From: Syntrophotalea carbinolica DSM 2380
Lineage (GTDB): Bacteria > Desulfobacterota > Desulfuromonadia > Desulfuromonadales > Syntrophotaleaceae
Reading direction: 5' to 3'
NCBI RefSeq assembly: GCF_000012885.1
Contig: NC_007498.2
Location: 2,683,501-2,747,500 of the forward strand
DNA length: 64,000 nt
Position 1 is the stretch's first letter; each line of letters starts with the position of its first letter. This document shows, one piece after another, positions 27,020 through 36,812 of this stretch. A model generated the notes under the pieces. The model was not told the origin of the DNA, ran no database searches, and saw nothing but the letters and a program-made list of their open reading frames with translations. Position numbers and translations under genes: made by a program.

Positions 27020-27855
27020 TCAAGCCTCCCTGTAACAAACAGAATACTCAACGCCCATCAGAATGCGGAGTATCGATTTAAGATTTGCACTGCGATACCG
27101 GAGCAGATAAGAAAAATCACAACCTGTCCACGCGTCTTACGCCACATTTCACGATGTATAAAAGGCGTTTGACAGCCATCAAATAAAACGCTTAAAAAGC
27201 TAGCATAGCACCTATATAGTGTCAAGCTTTTTGGCTGGATATTTCAATAGCTTATACCATTTACGCGGCCTCCCCGCATCATCAAAACGTTACCCTCAAA
27301 GTTTAATTAAGCACCGTATCCTGCCATAGCCAAGTACTATATTTTCACAAGACATCACATACACCCGACAAGTAACATCTATTATGCGATCGAGAACATA
27401 GAAAAGCGGATAGAGGGATAAGCCGAGGCGGCTGAACTTCATACAGTCACGCTCCGCATTGCTCCTTATGTTGACACACACTCGCCCGGCACGTGCAACC
27501 CCTTATTTCGCCCCCCTCTTTATTTCTTGAACAGTCTTGAAAACCAATGATCCGCCTGTCTTCAGAGGGGTATTTTTAGCGCCCGCACTGTTCGAACAAG
27601 CTTTCAAACCTTTCGTTTTATCGCCATCTGAATAGAATTTTTTTGTCTTGCGAGTCGCGAGCTAGATTGACCTCTTAAATCAAGCCGGAGTTCTTAAAAA
27701 ATCCACCGCAAATAGCATTCGTCCTTTTTATACTAGTCGCAAAGCCCCTATTAACTACTAAAAATATCTTTTTTCTTGATTTTAATGGGATATATTGTAT
27801 TACTTACTGTACTTGTACAAAAGAAGCACAATTTATCCTTAAGGAGGACGCCTCT
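27020..27855. other. Gene-free AT-rich region upstream of the Ros/MucR gene
   Basis: Some 836 bp without a convincing gene: the few short frames lack ribosome sites and family likeness. It has a GTG-TTGACA-like hexamer near 27471 with no matching -10, several A/T tracts, and a palindrome at 27808-27819 close to the downstream gene. I see no tRNA, terminator or known riboswitch in it. Confidence 0.6.
27808..27819. promoter_or_regulatory. Palindrome TGTAC-TT-GTACA before Ros/MucR gene
   Basis: A perfect inverted repeat with a 2-base centre, 20 bp upstream of the TAAGGAGGA ribosome site (27839-27847) and in an AT-rich tract. It could be an operator for autoregulation; no direct evidence. Confidence 0.35.
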
Positions 27856-28299
27856 ATGGCAAATTTACTTGAAATGGCCGCGGAAATCGTTGCTTCTCAC
27901 GCATCGACCACACCGATGTCCAAAGAGGAACTTATTGCAGAACTCAACGATTTACATCAAGCATTGAGCGCAATCGAAAGCGGAACAGCGCTGGAAGGTG
28001 GTGCCGAACAAGAAGAAACATCCCAGGCACCGGTTGTTTCCCGTAAAAAGGCGTTTGGAAAAGACAAAGTGGTTTGCATGATTTGTGGCAAGCCGATGAA
28101 AACGCTGGCTCGCCACCTGAAAACCGCCCACGGCATGACCGCCTCCGAATATCGGAAGCAGTTTGACATCCCCCGTACCCAGCCTCTGGCCGCACGCGCT
28201 TACTCCGAAAGCCGTCGTCAAATGGCCATCGATCGGGGCCTGGGAGAGAATCTGGCCAAAGCCCGTGCTCAAAAAGCCAAAAGCAAAGCTAAAAAATAA
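27856..28299 (+). CDS. Ros/MucR-family zinc-finger transcriptional regulator
   Basis: 147 residues. The C-terminal half holds the Ros-type C2H2 finger: VCMICGKPMKTLARHLKTAHGM, then SEYRKQFDIPRTQPLAARAYSE, the standard MucR continuation. The N-terminus (about 1-60) is helical and may be the oligomerisation region. The basic tail ends KAKSKAKK. An excellent ribosome site (AAGGAGGA) precedes the ATG. MucR/Ros proteins bind AT-rich promoters and often repress exopolysaccharide and virulence genes in alphaproteobacteria; the regulon here is unknown. Confidence 0.92.
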   Translation: MANLLEMAAEIVASHASTTPMSKEELIAELNDLHQALSAIESGTALEGGAEQEETSQAPVVSRKKAFGKDKVVCMICGKPMKTLARHLKTAHGMTASEYRKQFDIPRTQPLAARAYSESRRQMAIDRGLGENLAKARAQKAKSKAKK

Positions 28300-28320
28300 T
28301 CCGAGAAACAAGCGATTACC

Positions 28321-28347
28321 CGGGAAGAAGCACTCCGCTTCTTCCCG
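28321..28347. terminator. Strong hairpin between convergent genes
   Basis: Stem CGGGAAGAAGC with GCTTCTTCCCG (11 bp) and a 5-base loop, midway between the convergent Ros/MucR and DUF2914 genes. Neither side has a clear T-run, so it is a weak intrinsic terminator or an mRNA-end stabiliser. Confidence 0.45.
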
Positions 28348-28369
28348 CGCTTGAGCGCTCCCGTTCGAC

Positions 28370-28762
28370 TTAAAGCAGATGAAATTTTTGCGAACCGAGT
28401 ATCTGCCCCCGGCCGTCCATCACATCCACCCGCCAAACACCTTGCGATGCCTTAAAAAAGGTCTTTTTTGACCAGGTTCTCCAGTTCGACGACCTCACAG
28501 GCAACCCGATCTTTGCCACCTCGCGCCCCTCGTGATACCAGACGTGCCATACCGTTTCATCCACCCGGGCTCCGGTGATGCGCGAAAAACAAAAAAGATT
28601 CTTTACCGTGGCGGCATAGGACTCTACCGCGTCAACCGGCATACGATCGCGGATTCCGGTTGTCACAACAACATCCGCGGCCTCCATACCTAAAGGCTCC
28701 GCACATAATGTCTGGCAGAAAATCACCAGCAACAACATTCCCAGCATAGAGCATTTCACCAT
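28370..28762 (-). CDS. DUF2914 secreted protein
   Basis: 130 residues from the ATG at 28762, with AAAAGGGG 5-10 bases upstream; an earlier TTG in frame is less likely. The N-terminus MVKCSMLGMLLLVIFCQTLC is a signal peptide, with cleavage probable after TLCA. The rest matches DUF2914, with ETVWHVWYHEGREVAKIGLPV, then NWRTWSKK and GVWRVDVMDGRGQILG. The mature protein would be periplasmic or surface-exposed and beta-rich. The function of this domain is not known to me. Confidence 0.8.
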   Translation of the reverse strand: MVKCSMLGMLLLVIFCQTLCAEPLGMEAADVVVTTGIRDRMPVDAVESYAATVKNLFCFSRITGARVDETVWHVWYHEGREVAKIGLPVRSSNWRTWSKKTFFKASQGVWRVDVMDGRGQILGSQKFHLL

Positions 28763-28907
28763 TTGTCCCCTTTTCAAATTCTACGATTCCATCACATTAT
28801 TTAATTTTCCCTTGACCCGAACCCATCGTTGACATATACCCGTAGTCGACTTGTAACAAACTACAATGGTGTTTTATGACGCCGGGTAACTTGAATGGAT
28901 TTTGTTT

Positions 28908-29678
28908 ATGAAACGCCTGCTCCTTGGAGAACATAGAGAAAACCTTCTTACCGACCTGGATCTTATCCTTAAACACTGGGGATATCGGGTACTGGCTGCC
29001 TACCGCCAGGACCGCCTCAACAAGTTATGCCGGGACACAAACCCCGACCTGCTTATCGTTAATGCCAATTGGCTCTCCGTTGGAGCGGATCCGGAAATAC
29101 TGCAAACCGTCACCCAATGCCTGGAAAACGGCGCCTCCCTGATTGCCCTGAAATGCCCCGATCAACCATGCCCCATCGACCTGCCCCACGAACTGCTGGA
29201 TGTGCCGATTGATGTATTCCAGCTATTCTCCGCCATCCAGAACCATCTCGAAAAACATCCCAGACAAAACATGCGCCTGGCATTAAATCTGCCGGGAATG
29301 GTGTGCCGTCACCATAAGTGCCACTTGAGCGAGATCCTCAGTCTCAGTACCCGAGGACTCTTCATGAAAACCGGGTTCCGCATGGACCAAGGTGAAAAGT
29401 TTCGGATCGTCTTGCCCTTGCTGGGCATGAAACAGGAGCTTGAACTGACAGGGCGTGTATTGTATTGCGTCCATCCGGACCCGAAAAACAATTATCAACA
29501 GGGACTAGGTGTCGAGTTCATCGACCTGCAGCCAGATAACTATCGGCTGCTTGAACGCTATATCGAAAACTGCTTCATGGAAGAGTTATCGGTCCAGAAG
29601 GTTCGCTGTGATTGGCAGACGAACACGCAGGCCGGCGCCGTACCAAACATGACTTTGCACCTCCCCGCCTTGACCTGA
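28908..29678 (+). CDS. Degenerate receiver plus PilZ domain protein
   Basis: 256 residues from the ATG at 28908 (MKRLLLGEHRENLL). The first 110 resemble a receiver fold (LLLGEH, then PDLLIVNANW) but the phosphoacceptor Asp is Asn or absent, so it is not phosphorylated in the usual way. Residues about 120-225 match a PilZ domain: RLALNLPGMVCRHHK, then LSEILSLSTRGLFMKT, and a Gly-rich GVEFIDL. The RxxxR and DxSxxG binding signatures are only partly kept (SxSTRG), so c-di-GMP binding is uncertain. Its stop is 9 bp from that of the convergent deoB. Confidence 0.75.
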   Translation: MKRLLLGEHRENLLTDLDLILKHWGYRVLAAYRQDRLNKLCRDTNPDLLIVNANWLSVGADPEILQTVTQCLENGASLIALKCPDQPCPIDLPHELLDVPIDVFQLFSAIQNHLEKHPRQNMRLALNLPGMVCRHHKCHLSEILSLSTRGLFMKTGFRMDQGEKFRIVLPLLGMKQELELTGRVLYCVHPDPKNNYQQGLGVEFIDLQPDNYRLLERYIENCFMEELSVQKVRCDWQTNTQAGAVPNMTLHLPALT

Positions 29679-29687
29679 AATAAATCC

Positions 29688-30866
29688 TCAGAGTAACCGA
29701 TCCATAAAACTTTGGCCCGTACGGATTTCAAGGTCAAACAGGTCGGCGATAGTCGCCGCCGCATCGGAAAAACTTTCACGGACTCCAAGATCCTGCCCGC
29801 AAACAAGCGCCGGACTCCAGACCAGAAGCGGCACACTCTCCCTGGTATGATCCGTCCCTGGCGTGGTCGGATCGCAGCCATGATCTGCAGTGATAATCAA
29901 CAGGTCGCTATCACGAAAATCCGCCAAAAAACCTCCCAACCAGGCGTCAAACTCCTCCAAGGCCCGGCCGAATCCAAGCGCATCGAGACGATGACCGTAG
30001 AGCATATCGAAATCCACAAGATTGGTGAACACCAGCCCTCGCTCGATTTGTGCCAGGGCTTCACGGGTCTTGCGCATGCCATCGGCGTTATCGGTACTTT
30101 TCAACGCACGGCTGATCCCTTGGCCGGCAAAGATATCACTGATTTTCCCCACGCCCAAAACCGTCATGCCGGCGTTTTGCATATCGTTCAGCAAGGTATC
30201 GCCCTGAGGCGGCATGGCGAAATCCCGGCGCCCCGAGGTTCTCTCAAAATTCTCGGCGCTGGTTCCGACAAAAGGTCGAGCAATGACCCTCCCCACACGA
30301 TAGCGATCAAGCACTTTCCGCATGCCTTCGCATAAAGCATAGAGAGCTTCACACGACATAACCTCCTCATGTGCGGCAATTTGAAAAACCGAATCAACAC
30401 TGGTATAGACGATAGGTCGCCCGGTCTGCAAATGTTCCATGCCGAGTTGTTTGAGAATCTCGGTGCCGCTGGCTGCGATATTACCCAGGGGACGCACACC
30501 GGCCAGCCCGGCAAAGGCGTCGATAATCTCATCGGGAAACCCTTTGGGGTAAGATGCAAAAGGTTCACCTTGAACCAATCCGGCCAACTCCCAGTGCCCC
30601 GTAGTCGTGTCTTTCCCCTTGGATCGCTCCAGCATGCGTCCATACAGAGCGCTGGGCTCCGCCACGGCGTCAACACCGGCAATGGGCACAATCCTGCCCA
30701 GACCGAGTTTCTCCAGGGTCGGTAGTTTCAAGCCTCCGCAACGTTCGGCCACGTGAGGCAAGGTACTGGCCCCCTGGTCTCCATATGCAGAGGCATCCGG
30801 CTGGCCGCCGACGCCGACACCATCCAGGACGATCAGAACAACGCGCTGCCATTTTCGTAAGGTCAT
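29688..30866 (-). CDS. deoB: Phosphopentomutase
   Basis: 392 residues, as usual for DeoB, which interconverts (deoxy)ribose 1- and 5-phosphates. Metal and catalytic motifs of the alkaline phosphatase superfamily are intact: VLIVLDGVGVGG, the phosphorylated threonine segment GKDTTTGHWEL, and ADHGCDPTTPGTDHTRE. The ATG at 30866 has GGAGG 9 bases upstream, inside the end of deoC, and overlaps its stop (ATGA). With deoC it forms a nucleoside salvage pair; DeoB supplies deoxyribose 5-phosphate for DeoC. Confidence 0.96.
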   Translation of the reverse strand: MTLRKWQRVVLIVLDGVGVGGQPDASAYGDQGASTLPHVAERCGGLKLPTLEKLGLGRIVPIAGVDAVAEPSALYGRMLERSKGKDTTTGHWELAGLVQGEPFASYPKGFPDEIIDAFAGLAGVRPLGNIAASGTEILKQLGMEHLQTGRPIVYTSVDSVFQIAAHEEVMSCEALYALCEGMRKVLDRYRVGRVIARPFVGTSAENFERTSGRRDFAMPPQGDTLLNDMQNAGMTVLGVGKISDIFAGQGISRALKSTDNADGMRKTREALAQIERGLVFTNLVDFDMLYGHRLDALGFGRALEEFDAWLGGFLADFRDSDLLIITADHGCDPTTPGTDHTRESVPLLVWSPALVCGQDLGVRESFSDAAATIADLFDLEIRTGQSFMDRLL

Positions 30867-31528
30867 AATTCCGGCGCCTCCTGCCATTGCTGTATAATCT
30901 GCACGCCATTACTGGTTCCGACGCGATGCGCACCTGCCTTGAGCATTATCCGACAGGTCTCCCAATCCCTGACCCCGCCGGCAGCCTTGACTTTTATGCG
31001 CCCCCCGGCCGCCTGGTGCAGAAGCCGGATATCGGCCTCGGCAGCACCCGACACGGCAAATCCCGTGGAGGTTTTCACATAGTCTGCTCCCGCTTCAGCC
31101 AGCAACTCCACCAGTTCGACCTTCCTTGCGTTCTCGAGGTAACAGCATTCGATAATAACCTTTACAAGGCGACCGGCAGCGGCATCCAACACACCAATCA
31201 CATCCTCCCGAACCATATCCAGACGGCCCTCGAGCGCCGCTCCCAAGGGGATGACCATGTCGATCTCGTCAACCCCTTCGGCAACCGCCTGTGCGGTGGC
31301 GGCACGTTTGACTGCAGCGGTGTCGTATCCCAAAGGAAAACCGACAACGGTTCCAACGGCGACCTGACTATCGGCCAGACATGCTACCGCCTCGGACACA
31401 AAGCGTGGCGGAATACAGACCGAAGCGAACTGCCAGTGAGCCGCCTCGAGACACAATTGCCTGATCTGCGCGGAAGTCGCATCGGCTTTCAACAGAGTAT
31501 GATCGATATATGGGGCAGGAGATTTCAC
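30863..31528 (-). CDS. deoC: Deoxyribose-phosphate aldolase
   Basis: 221 residues when started at the GTG at 31528 (VKSPAPYIDHTLLKADAT), which has AAAGG 6 bases upstream and gives the usual family length; the frame runs 35 codons further 5' without a fitting start. DeoC splits 2-deoxyribose 5-phosphate into acetaldehyde and glyceraldehyde 3-phosphate. The catalytic lysines sit in VKVIIECCYL and in YVKTSTGF, the Schiff-base site; IKVKAAGGVRDW closes the barrel. It overlaps deoB by 4 bases. Confidence 0.95.
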   Translation of the reverse strand: MKSPAPYIDHTLLKADATSAQIRQLCLEAAHWQFASVCIPPRFVSEAVACLADSQVAVGTVVGFPLGYDTAAVKRAATAQAVAEGVDEIDMVIPLGAALEGRLDMVREDVIGVLDAAAGRLVKVIIECCYLENARKVELVELLAEAGADYVKTSTGFAVSGAAEADIRLLHQAAGGRIKVKAAGGVRDWETCRIMLKAGAHRVGTSNGVQIIQQWQEAPEL

Positions 31529-31660
31529 AACGAAACCTTTCGCCTGAAGGTGGGTGATCCAGTCGTACAAATTCCCAGCATAAAAGCAGAACCACCCCGG
31601 AGTGAATAGAAGCGCCCGAGGTGGCCCAGTCAATCAATCACAGCATAAAACCATCCGATC

Positions 31661-32842
31661 TCAGGTGCGATAATCGGCGTTTATCTTGACATATTCATAA
31701 GTAAGATCAGAGGTATAGTATTCGCCTCGCCCATCGCCAAGACCGAGATCAATGGTGACGGAAAATTCGGCCTGTTTAAGTACGTCCGTCGCCTGCGCCT
31801 CAAGCTCGGGTCCCGTGCCGAGTCCCTTTTGAACCACCGGAACTCCATCGAAAAAGATGGCGATGCGACTGGGATCCACCTGCGCTTCCGAATACCCGAC
31901 CGCGGCGATAATCCGACCCCAGTTGGCATCTTCGCCAAAAAATGCTGTTTTCACCAGATTGGAGGTTGCAACGTTGTAGGCCACCTTACGGGCATCGCCG
32001 TCATCGGCAGCTCCGTTGACGCACACGTGCACCAACTTGGTGGCCCCCTCGCCATCGCGAACAATCATTTTGGCCAGGTCGAGCAAGACCCCCCGCAACA
32101 ACTCCGCAAATTCCTGTCCCTCAGCGGAGTCGGCAACGATCTCAGGGGTTTTGGATTCACCATTGGCCAGAACCAGCACCATGTCGTTGGTCGAGGTATC
32201 GCGATCCACCGTAATGATATTGAAAGAGCCCTCCACCGCCTGGCGCAGCGCCTGCTGAAGAAAATGCTGATCAACGCAGGCGTCGGTCATAACGAAAGAC
32301 AGCATGGTGGCCATGTTGGGATGAATCATTCCGGCGCCTTTGGCGACCCCCAGGATCGTATAGGGAGCGCTGTCGCCAGCCTGTCGGCTGGCAACCTTGG
32401 CAAAGGAATCGGTGGTCATCATCGCGTTGGCGACGTCGTCCACGGCGGTTTCCGACAACCCCTCGGACATGCCGGGGATAGTTTTTTCAAGCAACGGCAT
32501 GGGCAGAGGGTGCCCAATAACGCCGGTAGACGAAACCGCCACCAATTGCTCATCGATGCCCAGGCTTTTGGCGGCAAGTTGCCCACAGCGCAGAGCATCC
32601 TGCATACCGACCTCGCCGGTGCAGGCGTTGGCGTTACCGCTATTGACCAGTACCGCCTGGCATTCCCCCGCAGCAATACGCGGCGCCGTCACCAGGACCG
32701 GCGCAGCCTGCACCTTGTTGGTGGTGAACACTCCGGCACAGCGTGCCGGCACCGTGGAAAAGATCAGACCGAGATCAGGCTTCCCGGATTTACGAATTCC
32801 GGCTGACCGGGCCACAAAAGAAAACCCATTGACTTTTACCAT
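31661..32842 (-). CDS. argJ: Bifunctional ornithine acetyltransferase/N-acetylglutamate synthase
   Basis: 393 residues. ArgJ moves the acetyl group from acetylornithine to glutamate and, in many bacteria, also uses acetyl-CoA. The self-cleavage site is MIHPNMA-TMLSFVMTDA, with Thr as the new N-terminal nucleophile. Other family blocks are VNSGNANACTG and ANWGRIIAAVGYS. Of two adjacent ATG codons the second (32842) lies 6 bases after GGAG and is preferred. It is 51 bp downstream of secA and 132 bp upstream of deoC on one strand. A short GNAT acetyltransferase at 36813-37262 may supply the first acetylglutamate. Confidence 0.96.
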   Translation of the reverse strand: MVKVNGFSFVARSAGIRKSGKPDLGLIFSTVPARCAGVFTTNKVQAAPVLVTAPRIAAGECQAVLVNSGNANACTGEVGMQDALRCGQLAAKSLGIDEQLVAVSSTGVIGHPLPMPLLEKTIPGMSEGLSETAVDDVANAMMTTDSFAKVASRQAGDSAPYTILGVAKGAGMIHPNMATMLSFVMTDACVDQHFLQQALRQAVEGSFNIITVDRDTSTNDMVLVLANGESKTPEIVADSAEGQEFAELLRGVLLDLAKMIVRDGEGATKLVHVCVNGAADDGDARKVAYNVATSNLVKTAFFGEDANWGRIIAAVGYSEAQVDPSRIAIFFDGVPVVQKGLGTGPELEAQATDVLKQAEFSVTIDLGLGDGRGEYYTSDLTYEYVKINADYRT

Positions 32843-32893
32843 CATGCACTCCGTCGTCGTCTCAGAGAAACCGAACGATTGGATCAGCGTCCG

Positions 32894-35584
32894 TTACTGG
32901 CCGCAACATTTTTTATATTTCAAACCACTGCCGCAGGGGCAAGGATCATTGCGCCCCACTTTTTTCTCATCCCGCACAACCGGTTTGGCAGCCTCGGCCT
33001 CGCCCCCGGCGCGATTAAGGGAAATCCGGTGCCGGCGTTGACGCTGCTCCATACGCTCGACATCCTGTTCCTTGGCCAACTGAATGCGAAACAGCTTTTG
33101 CACCACTTCCTGGCGGATGCGACCCATCATCTGCAGAAACAGTTCATAAGCCTCCCGCTTGTACTCTTCCTTGGGATTGCGCTGGGCATAACCCCGCAGG
33201 CCGATCCCTTCCTTGAGATGATCGATGGAGAGCAGATGGTCTTTCCACTGGGCATCGATCGTCTGCAGCAAAAGTACTTTCATCAGATGAAGCATAACCG
33301 GCGGCGTGAACTCTGCTTCCCGCTCCTGCAGTCGCGCATCGACCTGCTGTTTGAGATGTTCCAGCATAACGGTCGGCGTAAGGTCGCTGGCCGGTACCTC
33401 CAGAGGCGCCGGCGGCATGTTGAACTGGCTGAAAAAGTCTTCGTTGAGGCTGGCCCAGCCCCAATCTTCCGGAGCACTTTTCTCCGGACAGAAGGTGGCA
33501 ACGATATCCTCAACCATCTCATCAATAATAGCGGCGAACGTCTCCGGCAGTTGCTCGCCCCCCAGCACTTCCCGGCGTTGCGCATATATCACGTTACGCT
33601 GGGTGTTCATAACATCGTCGTACTCGATAAGGTGCTTACGAATATCGAAGTTGTGGGCCTCTACTTTCTTTTGCGCATTTGCAATGGCCTTAGAAATAAA
33701 ACGATGCTCGATGGGCTCACCTTCAGGAATCTTCAGGCGGTCCATGATATAGGCAACCCGGTGAGAACCGAAGATACGCAGCAGATCGTCTTCGAGGCTG
33801 AGATAGAAACGGCTGGCACCGGGATCGCCCTGACGTCCGGCACGCCCGCGCAGCTGATTATCGATGCGACGACTCTCATGGCGTTCCGTACCGAGGATAT
33901 AAAGACCGCCCGCGGCAAGAACGTCCTGTTTTTCCTGCGCACACACTTCCTGATACTTGACCAGAGCCTGGGCAAGGGCCGCCTCGGGATTTTCGGCACC
34001 GGCACTTTCACGCTGGGCCAGCAGATCGGGATTACCGCCCAAAATAATGTCCGTACCGCGGCCGGCCATATTGGTGGCGATCGTCACAGCGCCTTTGCGT
34101 CCTGCCTGCGCGACAATTTCCGCTTCTCTCTCATGATGCTTGGCGTTAAGCACATTATGCGGAACACCACGCTTGCGCAGCATGGACGACAGAACTTCGG
34201 AGTTTTCAATAGAGATCGTCCCGACCAGGATCGGCTGCCCCCCGGCGTGTCTCTCAATAATATCCTCGACCACCGCAAGAAACTTCTCTCGATTGGTTTT
34301 GTAGATGACATCGCCCTCATCCTTCCGAGCCAATGGCCGGTTGGTAGGAATCACCATCACATCCAGACTGTAAATCTGGTTGAATTCCGTCGCCTCGGTA
34401 TCCGCGGTACCGGTCATCCCCGCGAGTTTGTCGTACATGCGGAAGTAATTCTGAAAGGTGATGGTCGCCAGAGTCTGGTTTTCGCTTTCGATCTTGACGC
34501 CTTCCTTGGCTTCCACCGCCTGGTGCAATCCGTCGCTCCAACGACGCCCGGGCATAAGGCGGCCGGTGAATTCATCGACTATCATCACCTCGCCGTCTTT
34601 GACAACGTAATCGACATCCCGCTTGAACAACGCGTGAGCCTTGAGCGCCTGGTTGACATGATGCAGCAACTCTATATTTCCAGGATCATAAAGGTTTTCC
34701 ACCCCCAGCAATCGCTCCACCTTGGCCACACCGTCTTCGGTCAAAGACGCGGTTTTGGCTTTTTCGTCGATGGTAAAATCGCCGGTATACTCACGCACGG
34801 TCTGGCCCACCCGGCCGTCCCGGCTTTCGATGGTCTCCCCCTTCTCAAGCATGGGGATGATCCGATTTACCGAATAATACAATTCGCTGGAGGACTCGCT
34901 GGGGCCCGAAATAATCAACGGAGTCCGCGCTTCATCGATAAGAATAGAATCGACCTCATCGACAATCGCGTAACTCAGAGGCCTCTGGACGTAGTCGTCC
35001 AAAGAAAATTTCATATTGTCGCGAAGATAATCGAAGCCAAATTCATTGTTGGTGCCGTAGGTAATATCGCAGGCATAGGCTTCTTTGCGCTGACGGTCAT
35101 CCAGGCCGTGAACGATGCAACCGACAGTCAAGCCAAGGTAGCGATGAATCCGTCCCATCCACTCGGCATCACGACTGGCCAGATAATCGTTGACGGTAAT
35201 GACATGCACGCCTTTGGCCGGCAAAGCATTGAGATAAGCAGCCAATGTGGCGACCAGGGTCTTACCCTCGCCGGTTTTCATTTCGGCAATTTTGCCCTTA
35301 TGCAAGACCATGCCGCCGATCAACTGCACGTCGAAATGACGCATGCCCAATACCCGCTTGCCCGCTTCGCGCACCACGGCGAAAGCTTCGGGCAGCAGGG
35401 AATCCAGAGAGGCTCCCTCAGCAAGGCGTTGACGAAACTCCACGGTCTTTCCGGCCAGTTGCTCTTCGGAAAGCGTTTCCAACTCCGATTCCAAGCTCCC
35501 GATATGCGCTACCAAAGGCTGAAGGCGTTTCAAATCACGCTCGTTTTTACTGCCGAATATTTTTGTCAGTATGTTTTCAAACAT
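32894..35584 (-). CDS. secA: Preprotein translocase ATPase SecA
   Basis: 896 residues, the motor of Sec export. The Walker A motif is [13 protein letters not shown], the DEAD-like box is [16 protein letters not shown], and motifs [21 protein letters not shown] and [15 protein letters not shown] are present. The C-terminus ends in the SEC-C zinc motif [15 protein letters not shown], used for SecB or ribosome contact. It heads a likely secA-argJ-deoC-deoB transcript. Start as at 35584 ([21 protein letters not shown]) matches the family N-terminus. Confidence 0.98.
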   Translation of the reverse strand: MFENILTKIFGSKNERDLKRLQPLVAHIGSLESELETLSEEQLAGKTVEFRQRLAEGASLDSLLPEAFAVVREAGKRVLGMRHFDVQLIGGMVLHKGKIAEMKTGEGKTLVATLAAYLNALPAKGVHVITVNDYLASRDAEWMGRIHRYLGLTVGCIVHGLDDRQRKEAYACDITYGTNNEFGFDYLRDNMKFSLDDYVQRPLSYAIVDEVDSILIDEARTPLIISGPSESSSELYYSVNRIIPMLEKGETIESRDGRVGQTVREYTGDFTIDEKAKTASLTEDGVAKVERLLGVENLYDPGNIELLHHVNQALKAHALFKRDVDYVVKDGEVMIVDEFTGRLMPGRRWSDGLHQAVEAKEGVKIESENQTLATITFQNYFRMYDKLAGMTGTADTEATEFNQIYSLDVMVIPTNRPLARKDEGDVIYKTNREKFLAVVEDIIERHAGGQPILVGTISIENSEVLSSMLRKRGVPHNVLNAKHHEREAEIVAQAGRKGAVTIATNMAGRGTDIILGGNPDLLAQRESAGAENPEAALAQALVKYQEVCAQEKQDVLAAGGLYILGTERHESRRIDNQLRGRAGRQGDPGASRFYLSLEDDLLRIFGSHRVAYIMDRLKIPEGEPIEHRFISKAIANAQKKVEAHNFDIRKHLIEYDDVMNTQRNVIYAQRREVLGGEQLPETFAAIIDEMVEDIVATFCPEKSAPEDWGWASLNEDFFSQFNMPPAPLEVPASDLTPTVMLEHLKQQVDARLQEREAEFTPPVMLHLMKVLLLQTIDAQWKDHLLSIDHLKEGIGLRGYAQRNPKEEYKREAYELFLQMMGRIRQEVVQKLFRIQLAKEQDVERMEQRQRRHRISLNRAGGEAEAAKPVVRDEKKVGRNDPCPCGSGLKYKKCCGQ

Positions 35585-35734
35585 AAAGAAGACTCCGTTT
35601 TTACGGCCATCAGGTGGCCGGGGAGGATGAGGGGAGACGGGCTGCCATTACGTGTCACCCGGACGGGGCGAAGTGTACCATAAAGACAGCGATTCTCTCA
35701 ACGGGAATGGGCGGTATCTGAATAGGGTTGTTCG

Positions 35735-35760
35735 CAAAAAAGCCCCGGGGTTGCCGAGGC
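35735..35760 (-). terminator. Intrinsic terminator after the M23 peptidase gene
   Basis: On the minus strand a 7-bp GC stem (GCCTCGG with CCCGGGGC, one G-T pair) runs into TTTTTTGCG. It sits 19-44 bp after the M23 gene stop and before secA. Confidence 0.7.
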
Positions 35761-35778
35761 CGGAGAACGATAGGATGA

Positions 35779-36648
35779 TCAGAAAAATTTTCGGGGATTA
35801 ACGGGGACGCCGTTCAAACGCACCTCATAATGCAAGTGAGGTCCGGTGGAACGTCCGGTGTTGCCGATGTGGGCAATGACATCACCCCGCCGCACACGCT
35901 GGCCGACCTTGACCAGCACTTTCGAGTTGTGTCCGTAAAGCGTCTGATAGCCGTAACCGTGATCGACAACGACCATCTTGCCGTAATCCGACGCGGTGCG
36001 CACGCGTTTGACGACTCCGTCGGCCGGCGCCAACACCGGGGTGCCGGTACGGGCCGCGATATCCAGTCCGTGGTGCATCTTGCTGCCATTGCCAAAGGGC
36101 GACTTTCGCAACCCGAAGCCGGAGGTGATCCACCCCTTGGCAGGCTTGATACTGGGCCGGGCCGCAAACAGCGAACGCTGATCATTAAGCGCTCCCTGCA
36201 ACTCTTCGAGACTTTCCCTGCGCAGATCGATGGACTGCCGGATTTCGTCGATCTGACGTTGCACCCCGGAAAGCTCTATGGCGGGATCGGTTTCGATGGG
36301 GCCCCCGACCCCAACGGGCACATTGTCGACCGGCTTGGCCAACTTGGTCATCAACCGGACCTTGGTATCGTTGTTGGCCAGCACCACCATTTCTTTTTGC
36401 AGGATCTGCAGTTGACCGGCCATCCGCCGCAAATTTTGCTGGTAATCGCGTCTTTCGGTACGCAGACGCTGCAACTCGGCACGATCGAAATGGATCTGAC
36501 AGGCATAATAGGCCAAACCGGCAACTGCAAGTATCGCCACAACCATACCGGCCACCAGCAATTGTGCCCAGTTGCGCTTTACCTGGAAGCGGCGGGTACG
36601 GCGATGGCCTTCGGGAATGATGATGATGGAATACTTCTCGGCGGGCAA
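35779..36648 (-). CDS. M23/LytM-family membrane-anchored peptidase
   Basis: 289 residues if begun at the TTG at 36648 (read as Met, then PAEKYSIIIIPEGHRRTRRF), which has GGAGG exactly 5 bases before it; no ATG in the long 5' frame has a ribosome site. A membrane helix spans about residues 30-50 (LLVAGMVVAILAVAGLAYYA), followed by a coiled coil (about 60-160). The LytM domain has GFGLRKSPF, HHGLDIAARTGTPVLAPADG and HLHYEVRLNG; the Zn-binding His/Asp and HxH are present, so it should be active on peptidoglycan crosslinks. Similar proteins act in cell division or envelope growth. Confidence 0.87.
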   Translation of the reverse strand: MPAEKYSIIIIPEGHRRTRRFQVKRNWAQLLVAGMVVAILAVAGLAYYACQIHFDRAELQRLRTERRDYQQNLRRMAGQLQILQKEMVVLANNDTKVRLMTKLAKPVDNVPVGVGGPIETDPAIELSGVQRQIDEIRQSIDLRRESLEELQGALNDQRSLFAARPSIKPAKGWITSGFGLRKSPFGNGSKMHHGLDIAARTGTPVLAPADGVVKRVRTASDYGKMVVVDHGYGYQTLYGHNSKVLVKVGQRVRRGDVIAHIGNTGRSTGPHLHYEVRLNGVPVNPRKFF

Positions 36649-36812
36649 GAAAACCTCCAGAAACAACAGTAAATAAAATACAATCCTTGGTAAATAAAGC
36701 AAAGTGGCGCATCTGTCAAGAATTAAAGCCGGCTCTTTGCGCACCGGTACCGTCCCGCAAGAGAGCGCCAGACAAACCGCGCCGAAAATAACAGGTCAAA
36801 CCGGACGGGCCA

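Noticed and set aside
32879..35683. 934-codon plus-strand frame opposite secA
   Set aside because: Shadow of secA, whose Walker and SEC-C motifs are unmistakable.
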